Positions 35,545 to 44,622 of a stretch of 64,000 nt of DNA are shown here, one piece after another. Positions within the stretch are counted from its first letter, which is position 1, and every line of letters starts with the position of its first letter. The position numbers were made by a program, and so were the translations under genes. The notes beneath the pieces were generated by a model, which was not told where the DNA came from, did no database searches, and was given only the letters and a program-made list of their open reading frames with translations. Source of the DNA: Casimicrobium huifangae (GTDB taxonomy: Bacteria; Pseudomonadota; Gammaproteobacteria; Burkholderiales; Casimicrobiaceae); assembly GCF_009746125.1 (NCBI RefSeq), contig NZ_CP041352.1:4076436-4140435 (forward strand). Reading direction: 5' to 3'.

Positions 35545-36984
35545 ATGGGTGCTATGTGGCAAAAGGCGGCGTGGGTCGGTGCTGGTGCGACGATGGGTAT
35601 CGCGCTGTCGCTCGCCATCACGGTTGACGCCAATCGCGATGCGAAATCAACCATTCCGCTCGATGAGCTGCGCACCTTCTCCGAGGTTTACTCGCGGGTC
35701 AAGAATGACTACGTGGAGCCGGTCAGCGACAAGAAGCTGATTGAGCAGGCGATCGGTGGCATGGTGTCCAGCCTCGATCCGCATTCCACCTTCCTCGATG
35801 AGTCCGCGTTCAAGGACCTGCGCACGACGACCACCGGCAAGTTCGGCGGCATCGGCATCGAGATTGGTACCGAAGACGGCTTCATCAAGGTGATCTCGCC
35901 GATCGACGAGACCCCGGCTGCCCGCGCAGGCATTCGCGCGGGCGATCTGATCACCAAGGTGGATGGCGAAACCACGCGCGGATTGACCACCACCAAGGCG
36001 GTCGACATGATGCGCGGCTCGCCGGGTACCAAAGTCAAACTCGAAGTGTTCCGCAAGGATGAGCGGGCCACGCACACCTTCGCACTGGTGCGCGAGCAGA
36101 TCAAGATTCAGGGTGTCAAGGCGAAGATGGTTGAGCCGGGCATCTCGTTCATCCGTGTTCGTACGTTCAATGAAACTACCGTGGCCGATGTCGCGAGGGT
36201 GCTGACCGAACAGAATGCACAGACGCCGCTCAAGGGTGTGGTGCTCGATCTGCGCAATAACCCGGGCGGCCTGCTTGATGCGGCGGTTGGGCTGTCAGCC
36301 ATGTTTCTGCCGAAAGATGCGATGGTGGTGTACACCGAAGGCCGCATGGAAGGCAGCAAGACCAAATTTTTCGCCAGCCGTGATTACTATGCCCGTCGTG
36401 GTGGCGATCCACTCGCCAACGTGCCGGAGATCCTGAAGACCGTACCGGTGGTGGTGATGACCAACGGCGCCTCGGCGTCAGCCTCCGAGATCGTCGCCGG
36501 CGCACTGCAGGATCACAAGCGTGCCACCATCATGGGCACGACCACCTTCGGCAAGGGCTCGGTGCAGAACATCATCCCCTTGTCGCAGACCACCGGCGTA
36601 AAGCTCACGACTTCGCGCTACTACACACCGAACGGCCGCTCGATTCAGGGCACCGGTATCGAACCGGACGTACTGATTGAGCAGCTGACCTGGGATGGCG
36701 TCATTGCGCCGAAGCTGCAGCGCGAAAAGGACCTTTCGCGCCACCTGATCGGCAAGAACGAGACCAAGGATGCCGCGCCCGAAGAGGACACCTCCGAAGA
36801 CGCGCAGGAAGCCAAGCTGATCAAGGTGCGTGAAGACCAGAAGAAGCTCAAGGGTTTTGACTGGGGCAACGACAAGGACTTCCTCTTCTCGCAGGCGCTG
36901 AACAAGGTGAAAGGCCTGCCGGTCGTTCGCTCCACGGTCGAGGCGGCGGGCACCACCGCCAAGGCGAACGTACCCGCCCAATAA
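35545..36984 (+). CDS. C-terminal processing protease CtpA (S41 family)
   Basis: 479 aa. An N-terminal TM/signal (WQKAAWVGAGATMGIALSLAITV) is followed by a helical cap, a PDZ domain (about residues 90-165: FGGIGIEIGTEDGFIKVISPIDETPAARAGIRAGDLITKVDG) and the S41 serine protease domain. The catalytic Ser lies in MTNGASASASEIVAGALQDHKRA and the general-base Lys in TTTFGKGSVQNI. These periplasmic enzymes trim C-termini of envelope proteins and peptidoglycan hydrolases. It starts downstream of a terminator and is a single gene; repeat copy D lies after it. Confidence 0.95.
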   Translation: MGAMWQKAAWVGAGATMGIALSLAITVDANRDAKSTIPLDELRTFSEVYSRVKNDYVEPVSDKKLIEQAIGGMVSSLDPHSTFLDESAFKDLRTTTTGKFGGIGIEIGTEDGFIKVISPIDETPAARAGIRAGDLITKVDGETTRGLTTTKAVDMMRGSPGTKVKLEVFRKDERATHTFALVREQIKIQGVKAKMVEPGISFIRVRTFNETTVADVARVLTEQNAQTPLKGVVLDLRNNPGGLLDAAVGLSAMFLPKDAMVVYTEGRMEGSKTKFFASRDYYARRGGDPLANVPEILKTVPVVVMTNGASASASEIVAGALQDHKRATIMGTTTFGKGSVQNIIPLSQTTGVKLTTSRYYTPNGRSIQGTGIEPDVLIEQLTWDGVIAPKLQREKDLSRHLIGKNETKDAAPEEDTSEDAQEAKLIKVREDQKKLKGFDWGNDKDFLFSQALNKVKGLPVVRSTVEAAGTTAKANVPAQ

Positions 36985-37041
36985 GTGGCGGGCGTCGCGT
37001 AGCGCCGATCACGGCGCTGCTTCTGTCAAGTCACGGCTCAC

Positions 37042-37157
37042 AACTTTTCGCTGAAAGCCTCATTCAAAGAGGGCTAGGTCGGCCATTTGCCAGATAGTCG
37101 ACTTTAGCCACTTTCGGCCTGTGAGCCCACGTCAATTGGGCGTTTCAGTAAAAAGGT
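37042..37157. repeat. Stop-codon-associated palindromic repeat, copy D
   Basis: A roughly 116-bp imperfect palindrome with TAGTCGACTT at 37095-37104. The left arm is ACTTTTCGCTGAAAGCC and GGGCTAGG; the right arm is GTGAGCCCACG and GGGCGTTTCAGTAAAAAGG. It lies between the convergent ctpA and a minus-strand hypothetical gene, with its right edge 19 nt from the latter's stop codon. Confidence 0.85.
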
Positions 37158-37176
37158 GAATTGCGCGGCGGCCTCG

Positions 37177-37524
37177 TTAGCGTGACGCATCCATCCTCGC
37201 CCAACCGTTGCCCTGCCAGCGCCGGCAGGTGCCCTGGGCGTCCCGCGCGTAGGTGTAGCCACCCTGCTGACAGGTCTGCCTCTGGGGCAACGAGTGCGGC
37301 AGCATGGTCCGCTGACCGTTGCCGTCGACATAGGGGCTGACGCTGCGGATGGCCTGATTGGTGTAGTTGGCAACCACTGCCGATTGGCGCGCGCTGTTCT
37401 GCGCCCAGCCAGCGTTGTAGCTGGCGTGGCCCTGCTGCACGGTGGCATTGGCCCGCTGCAGGCCCTCGAACTGTCGCTGCTGCGCCTGCGCGGCGCCCCG
37501 CACGTTGGTGCCGCTGGCGGTCAT
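37177..37524 (-). CDS. Hypothetical protein, possibly the 3' remnant of a longer gene
   Basis: 115 aa from the only available ATG. The product is Gln/Ala-rich at first (RGAAQAQQRQFEGLQRANATVQQGH) and ends in a Cys-containing, aromatic part (CQQGGYTYARDAQGTCRRWQGNGWARM). The same frame continues upstream of the ATG with protein-like sequence (HPAGFEQFAYWDL) for about 18 codons up to a TAG, without another start. It has no ribosome site and no signal peptide although the tail looks extracytoplasmic. It may be a 5'-truncated gene. Family not recognised. Confidence 0.5.
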   Translation of the reverse strand: MTASGTNVRGAAQAQQRQFEGLQRANATVQQGHASYNAGWAQNSARQSAVVANYTNQAIRSVSPYVDGNGQRTMLPHSLPQRQTCQQGGYTYARDAQGTCRRWQGNGWARMDASR

Positions 37525-37631
37525 CAGGTCCCAATAGGCGAACTGTTCGAAGCCGGCCGGATGGCGCGATGACCTGGTGACCTAACACCGGGTTACAGCG
37601 CATGCGTGAATAACGCCGGACGGTTGGCTGA

Positions 37632-38246
37632 TCAGCTCGCCGGCGGGCGCTCCACGCGGCAAAGCGCGGCGGCCTGCTTCACTGCGGTTCGGAACAGCGC
37701 CGCATCGCGTCGTGCCTGAGCCAGCAGTGACCCGCCTTCGAGCAGGGCCACGGCCACCTGGGCGGTTTCTGCGGCCACACGGGAGGGCATGCCGTCCTGC
37801 ACCAGCCGTGCTGCCAGCGTGTCGATCATCTGGCCGTAACCGGCCGACACCGCTTCGCCCAGCAGCGGCGATGCCGCCCGCTCGGCGACGAAAGATGAGT
37901 ACAGCGCACAGATTTCGAAGTTGGTCTTCTCGGCCACTGTCACCAGTTGCTCGCCCACCTGCGACAGCAGGGTGTGGGCGCTGCGCGCGCGACCCGCTGT
38001 GAAGAGCGCAATCAGGCCGTCAGTCAGGTCATGGATCACGCATACGCCGATCTGCTCCTTGCCGCCCGGGAAGTGGTGATACATCGAGCCCTTCGGTGCT
38101 TGCGCCAGCTCGAGGATGTCGTTAAGCCCGGTACCGTGATAGCCGCGCTTGCGAAACAACTGCTGCGCGGCCTTCAGGATGCGGGTGCGGGTATCGGGCG
38201 TCGTTGCTGCGGCGGTACTGCCGCTGGCTGGAGCATGGCGGGTCAT
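37632..38246 (-). CDS. TetR-family repressor, NemR/LmrA-like
   Basis: 204 aa from the ATG; a GTG at 38279 would add 11 residues. The N-terminal HTH is TRTRILKAAQQLFRKRGYHGTGLNDILELAQAPKGSMYHHFPGGKEQI, the classical TetR pattern with SMYHHF in the recognition region. The C-terminal ligand domain (AGRARSAHTLLSQVGEQ through ALLEGGSLLAQARRDAALF) is of the type seen in LmrA/YxaF-like regulators. A palindromic TetR-type operator lies upstream at 38313-38330 between this gene and the divergent hydrolase gene, so it probably represses itself and the hydrolase. Confidence 0.9.
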   Translation of the reverse strand: MTRHAPASGSTAAATTPDTRTRILKAAQQLFRKRGYHGTGLNDILELAQAPKGSMYHHFPGGKEQIGVCVIHDLTDGLIALFTAGRARSAHTLLSQVGEQLVTVAEKTNFEICALYSSFVAERAASPLLGEAVSAGYGQMIDTLAARLVQDGMPSRVAAETAQVAVALLEGGSLLAQARRDAALFRTAVKQAAALCRVERPPAS

Positions 38247-38312
38247 CGGGTGTCCATCGCGGCGCAGTGTTTTCGCCACTCCGGCGGCAACGCCACAAAT
38301 AGAATATACGCT

Positions 38313-38330
38313 CTAGACCGACCGGTCTAG
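38313..38330. promoter_or_regulatory. TetR-type operator palindrome
   Basis: CTAGACC-GACC-GGTCTAG, a 7-bp inverted repeat with 4-nt centre, in the divergent promoter between the TetR gene and the hydrolase gene. The TAGACC-N4-GGTCTA core is that of the NemR box of enterobacteria. A TACACT hexamer (38338-38343) 8 nt before the hydrolase ATG would put the operator over the -35 region. Binding by the adjacent TetR protein is inferred. Confidence 0.75.
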
Positions 38331-38351
38331 CGATCGCTACACTGCCACCGC

Positions 38352-39218
38352 ATGAGCACCACCGATCTGCACCTCACCGCCGCCGACGGCTACCGGCTGA
38401 CAGCCACCCACTTCGGCGCGCCGGGCGACCAGTGGATCGTGATGGCGAGCGCGACAGCAGTTCCGCGGGGCTTCTATCGCCGCTTCGCCGAATACGCCCA
38501 GCAGCAGGGTATCAACGTGATCACCACCGATTACCGCGGCATCGGCGACTCGAAGCATGGTTCGCTGCGGGGCTTCGAGATGGAATACGCCGACTGGTCG
38601 CGCTATGACCTGGCCGCTGCGGTTGACTACGCGCTGGCCCGCGGCAAGGTCTGGCTGGTCGGGCACAGCCTGGGCGGCCACGCCATCGGCCAGTTGCCGC
38701 ATCCGAACGAGCTGCAGGCCGCCTATGTCTGCGGCGTGGGTGCTGGCTGGCACGGCTGGATGCCGCGCCCGGAACGCTACCGCGCCTGGGCGCTGTGGAA
38801 CGTCGTCGGACCAGTGGTCACCCGCATCTATGGCTACCAGCCGATGAGCAAATTTGGCCTCGGCGAAGACATCCCCATGGGCGCTTACCGCGACTGGAAG
38901 AAGTGGTGCCATTTGCCGCACTACTTTTTTGACGATCCCGACGCCCGCGCCATCACTGACCGTTTTGCCGATGTGCGCGTCCCCATCGCGGCCGCCGTCA
39001 GCACTGACGACCTGTGGGCGCCACCGCGTTCGCGCGACGCCTTCTTCAAGGGCTACACCAGCACCGCCGTTGATCGGGTCGACTTCACGCCGGGCGAACT
39101 GAAGGTGAAGCAGATCGGCCACATGGGCTACTTCCGTGCGCAGACAGGCATTGAGTTGTGGCCCAGGATGCTGGCCTGGCTCGGAAAACACGGGCTCATG
39201 ACCGGCAGCCACCGTTAG
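38352..39218 (+). CDS. Alpha/beta-fold hydrolase
   Basis: 288 aa. The nucleophile elbow is GHSLGG (in KVWLVGHSLGGHAIGQL), preceded by the oxyanion region around VMASATAVPRGFYRRFAEYA and DYRGIGDSKHGSLRG; the late Asp is probably in AVSTDDLWAPPRSRDAF and the His in KVKQIGHMGYFR. It resembles COG4757-type predicted hydrolases; the substrate is unknown. It is transcribed divergently from a TetR repressor across a palindromic operator, so expression is probably induced by a TetR ligand, perhaps an electrophile or ester. Confidence 0.85.
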   Translation: MSTTDLHLTAADGYRLTATHFGAPGDQWIVMASATAVPRGFYRRFAEYAQQQGINVITTDYRGIGDSKHGSLRGFEMEYADWSRYDLAAAVDYALARGKVWLVGHSLGGHAIGQLPHPNELQAAYVCGVGAGWHGWMPRPERYRAWALWNVVGPVVTRIYGYQPMSKFGLGEDIPMGAYRDWKKWCHLPHYFFDDPDARAITDRFADVRVPIAAAVSTDDLWAPPRSRDAFFKGYTSTAVDRVDFTPGELKVKQIGHMGYFRAQTGIELWPRMLAWLGKHGLMTGSHR

Positions 39219-39299
39219 GCTCGCGCACGGGCGTACCACCACCCGGCGCATACACTGGCGTCTCCGCAACCACGGCGTCCGGCGCCGCCGCCACGTGTG

Positions 39300-40274
39300 A
39301 TGAGACTTGCTTCTGTGACCATGATCAAGAACGACGGCGACATCGTCGAAGCGTTCGTACGTCATCATGCGATGCTGTTCGATCATCTGGTCGTGCTTGA
39401 TCATTCGTCAACCGACAACACGCCCGCCATCCTGCGCGCCTTGCAGCATGAGGGTTTGCCGCTGACGGTGATGCGCGACGAGTCATTGTCGTTTCAGCAG
39501 GGGCTGCGCACCACCGAGCTGGCGCGGGCGGCGTTCGCCCGTCTTGGCGCCGATTTCGTGTTCCCGCTTGATGCCGATGAGTTGCTCAAGGTAGCGTCCC
39601 GGCCGGCCCTGGAGGCCGCACTGGCGGCGATTCCGCGGGGTCAATGCGGACGCCTGCGCTGGCAGAACTACATCGTCACTGCGGCAGACGACACGGCGCA
39701 ACTCAACCCGGTCGCACGCATCCGCCATCGTGCCCAGACAGAACCCAAGGAGGAACACAAGGTCGTGCTGCCGCGCGGCTCGCTGGCCGATCCGTCCTGG
39801 CAGATCGCCTACGGCAATCACTTCCTCACCCGTGAGACCGCCGCCGGTGTCGAGACCGCGCTCACGCAAGACATCGACGGCGCAGTCCTGGCCCATTTCC
39901 CGGTCCGCTCACAGGAGCAACTGCACCAGAAAATCATTCTCGGCTGGCTCTCGGTGCGGCTGCAGAACCCGGTTGACTTCAAGCCGGTTGAGGCCGCAGC
40001 CAGCGCCGACACCCAGTTCTGGCACTGGCGGGATCTGTTCGCCAGCACGCTGCGCAATCCACGGTTCTCAGCGGCGGACCTGCAATGTTTCGCGCTCGCG
40101 CTCTACGTGCACAAATGCCGCATTGATGATCCCCTGCCACCGATGTCGCTGGTGGAGGACCCGCTACCGACTCCTTACAGTCTGCGCTACACGGCCCCGG
40201 CAACGGACGTGGCGCTGACCAGTCTGGCGCGCTGGACCGACCGCCTGCTCACCCGCGTCGGCGACATGCTGTAG
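39300..40274 (+). CDS. Glycosyltransferase family 2-like protein
   Basis: 324 aa from the ATG (a GTG lies just before it). The N-terminus matches the Glyco_tranf_2_4 pattern: RLASVTMIKNDGDIVEAFVRHHAMLFDHLVVLDHSSTDNT followed by ADFVFPLDADELLKV, where DADE is the DxD-type metal and nucleotide-sugar site. The C-terminal half (HFPVRSQEQLHQKIILGW) is typical of this class. No membrane anchor is visible, so it is probably cytosolic. The acceptor is unknown; a TPR-OGT enzyme is encoded 1.2 kb downstream. Confidence 0.85.
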   Translation: MRLASVTMIKNDGDIVEAFVRHHAMLFDHLVVLDHSSTDNTPAILRALQHEGLPLTVMRDESLSFQQGLRTTELARAAFARLGADFVFPLDADELLKVASRPALEAALAAIPRGQCGRLRWQNYIVTAADDTAQLNPVARIRHRAQTEPKEEHKVVLPRGSLADPSWQIAYGNHFLTRETAAGVETALTQDIDGAVLAHFPVRSQEQLHQKIILGWLSVRLQNPVDFKPVEAAASADTQFWHWRDLFASTLRNPRFSAADLQCFALALYVHKCRIDDPLPPMSLVEDPLPTPYSLRYTAPATDVALTSLARWTDRLLTRVGDML

Positions 40275-40357
40275 CGGCGACACAGGACGTCCCCGCTGGT
40301 GGCGAATACCGATTGCGCTACGCTTCGCAGCCGGCAATCCTGTTCTGTTCAAACGCA

Positions 40358-41434
40358 ATGAGCTTCCCGCGCGGTTCTTTCGCCGCTGTTTCAGTCCTCA
40401 CCATGCTCGCCACTGGCGCCCAGCTTCAAGCCGCCCCGGTGACGGTCAACGGCGCCAGCCTCGAAGCCCCCGCCGACTGTCAGCCAGCCAGCAATGCTCT
40501 CGTCTGCAAGGTGGATGGCCAGCAGCTGGAGCTTTGGGTTAATCGCCGTCCGCGTGCCGCCAGCAGCGACGCGCCGGAGACCCTAGTGCAACGCATGGCA
40601 TGGCTGCAGAGCACGCACGACGCGGCCGTGAAGAACATCATGCGCAGCACCTTCAATGACAAGTTGACGCGCTTTGACAGCTACGGCAGTTATCCGGCGC
40701 TCGGCAGTGCCATGCCGGGCAAAGGTTCGGCGTCTTCCCCGACCGTGCGCTTTGCCTCCGTCCTGCACGACGGTGAGTATTGGGAATTTCTCGAAGTCGC
40801 TGCTACGCGCTCGCCTGCCGTTGAAGCGATCAGTGCAATGGTGCAAAAGTCGCTGACATTACCGTCGGCGCCAGTTGCCCCAGTCACCTCACCGTCGGCC
40901 AACGGCAGTGTGGCTGAGAGCAAGTCGTCACCTGCCGCGCCGGCAACGCCGGACATTGGCAGCAGCCCACTGGCGGTCACTTTCGAAAGCCACGCGCTGA
41001 CATTTCAAATCCCCGGCTACCTGGCAGCGACCGTGGAGCAGAATCAGGATGATCGCCTGCGCGTCAACTTCCAGCACAAGACGCGCAAGACTGGCGGTCC
41101 AGCCATGCAGCTGGTCTTGCAGCCGCTGGTCAGCAGTCGCTCTGCGGCCGGCATTGAGGCGGAGCAGCGAAAAACCATCGCCGCGGGCATGTCCGGGCGG
41201 CCCTCAGTCGTGGATGTGAGCAAATTGGGGGCGATCACCGGCAAGGGTTTTGCGATGATCGGCACCACCATTGCCCGCACCGACAGCCCCGCCGTTGAAA
41301 TGCTGGAGACGTTTTTCGCAGCCGAGGTCAACGGTAGCACCCTTGAGCTGCGTCTGTCGGCCGAGCAGCAGTACGCTGGCGAGGCACAAAGCGTCTGGGC
41401 CATGGTTGCCTCCAGCCTGCGCCTCAACCGCTAG
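40358..41434 (+). CDS. Exported protein of unknown function
   Basis: 358 aa. A signal peptide (GSFAAVSVLTMLATGAQLQA) is followed by two halves joined by a Pro/Ser/Ala-rich linker near residues 175-205 (PSANGSVAESKSSPAAPATP). The first half has two Cys that may form a disulfide (ADCQPASNALVCKVDG). The second half is beta-rich with repeated hydrophobic strands (LAVTFESHALTFQIPGYLAATVEQ). I recognise no family. It sits between two glycosyltransferase genes and could be a target or helper of them, but that is guesswork. Confidence 0.7.
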   Translation: MSFPRGSFAAVSVLTMLATGAQLQAAPVTVNGASLEAPADCQPASNALVCKVDGQQLELWVNRRPRAASSDAPETLVQRMAWLQSTHDAAVKNIMRSTFNDKLTRFDSYGSYPALGSAMPGKGSASSPTVRFASVLHDGEYWEFLEVAATRSPAVEAISAMVQKSLTLPSAPVAPVTSPSANGSVAESKSSPAAPATPDIGSSPLAVTFESHALTFQIPGYLAATVEQNQDDRLRVNFQHKTRKTGGPAMQLVLQPLVSSRSAAGIEAEQRKTIAAGMSGRPSVVDVSKLGAITGKGFAMIGTTIARTDSPAVEMLETFFAAEVNGSTLELRLSAEQQYAGEAQSVWAMVASSLRLNR

Positions 41435-41461
41435 GCAGCCGCTCGCAGCGCACGGATCGTC

Positions 41462-43552
41462 ATGACCGCTACGCCCTCCCGCATGGCACCCTGCCCCTGT
41501 GGCAGCGGCAAGCGCTACAAGCATTGCTGCGGCGCTGCCGCGGTGCAAGGGTCTAGCTCTCCGGCGTCACTTTTGCCACCTCACGCAGACCTCGAGCGTG
41601 CAATGGCGCTGCATCAGGCCGGACAGATCGATGACGCCGAGCGCTTGTATCGCGAACTGCTCACTCATACGCCTGAGCATGCCACCGCGCGGCACTATCT
41701 GGGGGTCTGCCACTACCAGCGCGGGCAACTGCCGGAGGCGGCCATTGAGATTTCTAGCGCGCTCCGGAGCAACCCGGCGGAGCCGATGGCGCTCAATAAT
41801 CTGGGCCTCGTCTACAAGGCACAGGGTGACAACGCCGCCGCCGGACAGTGTTTCACGCACGCCATCGAACAGGATCCGCACAGTGCCGTCGCGCTCACCA
41901 ACCGTGGCCTGCTGCTGCTGGAAAGCGGTCGTACCGAGGAAGCGATTCGCGACTGTGCAGCAGCAGCGGAGTACGCGCCGACGCTCGCCGAAACACACAA
42001 CAACCTGGCCAAGGCGCTGGTCGCGGTGCGGCGCATCGTCGAAGCCGAAGCGGCATGGGCGCGGGCAGTGGCGGCCAATCCCGATCTCGCCGAAGCCCAT
42101 TTCAACCGCGCCGAGGTTCTGGTGGAGCTGCGCCGCTTCGAAGCCGCGATCGAGAGTTATCGGTGCGCCGAAGCGTTGAATCCTGCCATGCCCTGGCTCG
42201 CTGGCGGTCTCATGCACGCGCAGATGCACGCTTGCGACTGGACTGACTTTGCGTCGCATGAAGCGAAGATCCTGGCCGCAGTGGATCGTGGCGACAAAGC
42301 CATCAAGCCGCTGCCGTTGATCGCACTGCGCTCCACCATGGCGCAACAGCAGCGCTGCGCGCGCGCGATCATCAGCGAAAAATTTGCCGGTCATCACCGC
42401 CGCCCGGTGATCGCCAACCATCGCCACGACCGTCTGCGTATCGCCTACCTTTCAGCCGATTTTCGGACCCATCCCACGTCGCAGCTGATCGCCGGCCTGA
42501 TTGAGCACCATGACCGCGCCCGCTTCGAGGTGCTGGGCGTCTACGTCGGCCCGCCGCAACAGGACGAGTGGCGGGCACGCATGGAGCGCGCGTTCGACCG
42601 CTTTTTTGACTTCCATGGCAATAGTGACGAGGCCATCGCCACGGCACTGCAATCGCTGGAGATCGACATCCTGATCGATCTCATGGGACACACTCATATG
42701 GCGCGCCATGGCGTACTGGCGGCCCGCATTGCTCCGGTCCAGGCCAACTATCTGGGCTATCCCGGCACCGCTGGTGCGCCGTTCGTCGACTACATCATTG
42801 CCGACCCGGTGTTGATCGAGCCGGACGATCGCGATTACTACGACGAAAAGATCGTCACGCTGCCTTACACCTATCAGCCCAACGACGACAAGCGGGAGCT
42901 GCCAGGTGCCCCTGGCAGTCGGACGGACCACGGCCTGCCGGCCGAGGGCTTCGTCTTTTGTTGTTTCAACAACTCGTTCAAGATCACGCCGGTCGAATTC
43001 GACATCTGGATGCGACTGTTGCAGCAAATCGAAGGCAGCGTGCTCTGGCTGCTGCAGCCGACCGAAGTGGCTGAGCGCAATCTGCGTCGGGAAACTGCTG
43101 CGCGAGGCGTCGATGCATCGCGCCTGTGCTTCGCACCGCGGTTATCGTCCCTGGCCACGCACTTTGGGCGTCACCGCCATGCCGATTTGTTCCTCGATAC
43201 CTTCAACTACAACGCGCATACCACCGCCAGCGATGCGCTGTGGTCGGGCCTGCCGGTGTTGACCTGTCGCGGTGACACCTTTGCCAGCCGTGTCGCCGCC
43301 AGCCTGCTCGGTGCGATTGGCTTGCCAGAGCTGGTTACCACTTCGATCGCGGCCTATGAAGCCCGTGCCCGCGAACTGGCCACCGACGCCACACAACTGC
43401 GAGGCATCCGCGACAAGCTCCATCGCCACCGGGATAGCCATCCGTTGTTCGACATCGCCCGGTTCACCCGCCACATTGAATCGGCCTACGTGGCCATGCA
43501 TCAACGTGCGGTCGCCGGGCTGGCGCCCGATCACATCGCGGTCACTGCCTGA
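41462..43552 (+). CDS. SEC-C/TPR/OGT-like glycosyltransferase fusion
   Basis: 696 aa in three parts. Residues about 8-30 form a SEC-C zinc motif (APCPCGSGKRYKHCCG). Residues about 40-250 are at least five TPR units (AERLYRELLTHTPEHATARHYLGVCHYQRGQLPEAAIEI and so on). Residues about 320-680 are a GT41/SPINDLY-type catalytic domain (LRIAYLSADFRTHPTSQLI, IDLMGHTHMARHGVLAARIAPVQANYLGYPGTAG, FNNSFKITPVEFDIWMRLLQQ, FLDTFNYNAHTTASDALWSGLPVLT). It should transfer a sugar (GlcNAc or fucose are known donors) to Ser/Thr of proteins. The N-terminal SEC-C motif is unusual for this family. Confidence 0.88.
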   Translation: MTATPSRMAPCPCGSGKRYKHCCGAAAVQGSSSPASLLPPHADLERAMALHQAGQIDDAERLYRELLTHTPEHATARHYLGVCHYQRGQLPEAAIEISSALRSNPAEPMALNNLGLVYKAQGDNAAAGQCFTHAIEQDPHSAVALTNRGLLLLESGRTEEAIRDCAAAAEYAPTLAETHNNLAKALVAVRRIVEAEAAWARAVAANPDLAEAHFNRAEVLVELRRFEAAIESYRCAEALNPAMPWLAGGLMHAQMHACDWTDFASHEAKILAAVDRGDKAIKPLPLIALRSTMAQQQRCARAIISEKFAGHHRRPVIANHRHDRLRIAYLSADFRTHPTSQLIAGLIEHHDRARFEVLGVYVGPPQQDEWRARMERAFDRFFDFHGNSDEAIATALQSLEIDILIDLMGHTHMARHGVLAARIAPVQANYLGYPGTAGAPFVDYIIADPVLIEPDDRDYYDEKIVTLPYTYQPNDDKRELPGAPGSRTDHGLPAEGFVFCCFNNSFKITPVEFDIWMRLLQQIEGSVLWLLQPTEVAERNLRRETAARGVDASRLCFAPRLSSLATHFGRHRHADLFLDTFNYNAHTTASDALWSGLPVLTCRGDTFASRVAASLLGAIGLPELVTTSIAAYEARARELATDATQLRGIRDKLHRHRDSHPLFDIARFTRHIESAYVAMHQRAVAGLAPDHIAVTA

Positions 43553-43592
43553 CCGTCATGGGTCACGCTGCGCGCAACCTGGCCGGCGAGTC

Positions 43593-44579
43593 CTAGACAG
43601 TCACGCCGTCGGCCTGCCGGTCTGCGTGGTAGCTCGAACGGACCATGGCGCCCACGGCGGCGTGCTTGAAGCCCATCGCGTAGGCCTCGCGCTCGAACAT
43701 CGCGAAAGTGTCAGGGTGCACATAGCGCAGCACTGGCAGGTGATCTTTTGACGGCTGTAGATATTGTCCGATGGTGAGCATGTCAATGTTGTGCTCACGC
43801 ATGTCGCGCATGACGGCGAGGATTTCGTCGTCAGTCTCGCCAAGGCCCACCATCAGGCCGCTCTTGGTCGGCACCTGCGGAATCTTCGCCTTGAAATCAC
43901 GCAGCAGCGCCAGCGAATGCGCGTAGTCGGAACCCGGACGCGCCTGCTTGTAAAGACGTGGCACGGTTTCCAGATTGTGGTTCATCACATCCGGCGGCGC
44001 CGCTTCAAGAATGGCCAGCGCGCGATCAACGCGGCCGCGGAAGTCGGGCACCAGCACTTCAATCTGCGTTTGTGGTGACTGCTCGCGCACCTGACGGATG
44101 CAATCGACGAAGTGACCGGCACCGCCATCGCGCAGGTCGTCGCGATCGACGCTAGTGATCACCACATATTTGAGCTTCAGCGCAGCGATGGTCTTGGCGA
44201 GATTCTTCGGCTCGTCGGCGTCGAGCGGATTGGGGCGGCCATGACCGACATCGCAGAACGGGCAGCGCCGGGTGCAGATATCGCCCATGATCATGAAGGT
44301 CGCGGTGCCCTTGCCGAAGCACTCGCCGATGTTCGGACAGCTCGCCTCCTCACACACCGAATGGAGGTTGTGTTCGCGCAAAATTTTCTTGATCTCGCCG
44401 AAGCGTGCGGCGTGTTCACCAGTCGGCGCCTTGACGCGAATCCACTCGGGCTTGCGCAGCATCGGCGCGCTGACCACCTTGATCGGAATGCGTGCGGTCT
44501 TGCCTTCGCCCTTGTGCTTGACGCCCTGAGCGTTGGTGGGCAGAGTTTCAGTGCTGGCGGGAGTTTGCTGCGAGTCCAT
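43593..44579 (-). CDS. lipA: Lipoyl synthase LipA
   Basis: 328 aa radical-SAM enzyme that inserts two sulfurs into octanoyl groups on E2 and GcvH proteins. The auxiliary 4Fe-4S cluster ligands are in [12 protein letters not shown], the radical-SAM cluster CxxxCxxC is in [10 protein letters not shown], and further family blocks are [31 protein letters not shown] and [43 protein letters not shown]. It is downstream of lipB on the same strand; repeat copy E lies between the two genes. Confidence 0.98.
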   Translation of the reverse strand: MDSQQTPASTETLPTNAQGVKHKGEGKTARIPIKVVSAPMLRKPEWIRVKAPTGEHAARFGEIKKILREHNLHSVCEEASCPNIGECFGKGTATFMIMGDICTRRCPFCDVGHGRPNPLDADEPKNLAKTIAALKLKYVVITSVDRDDLRDGGAGHFVDCIRQVREQSPQTQIEVLVPDFRGRVDRALAILEAAPPDVMNHNLETVPRLYKQARPGSDYAHSLALLRDFKAKIPQVPTKSGLMVGLGETDDEILAVMRDMREHNIDMLTIGQYLQPSKDHLPVLRYVHPDTFAMFEREAYAMGFKHAAVGAMVRSSYHADRQADGVTV

Positions 44580-44622
44580 GGCGTGATTTTCTCACCGTCG
44601 AATGACGAGCGACTGACAAGTC

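Noticed and set aside
37001-37018. AGCGCCG/CGGCGCT hairpin after ctpA as an intrinsic terminator
   Set aside because: There is no T-run after the stem; repeat copy D follows and may serve instead.
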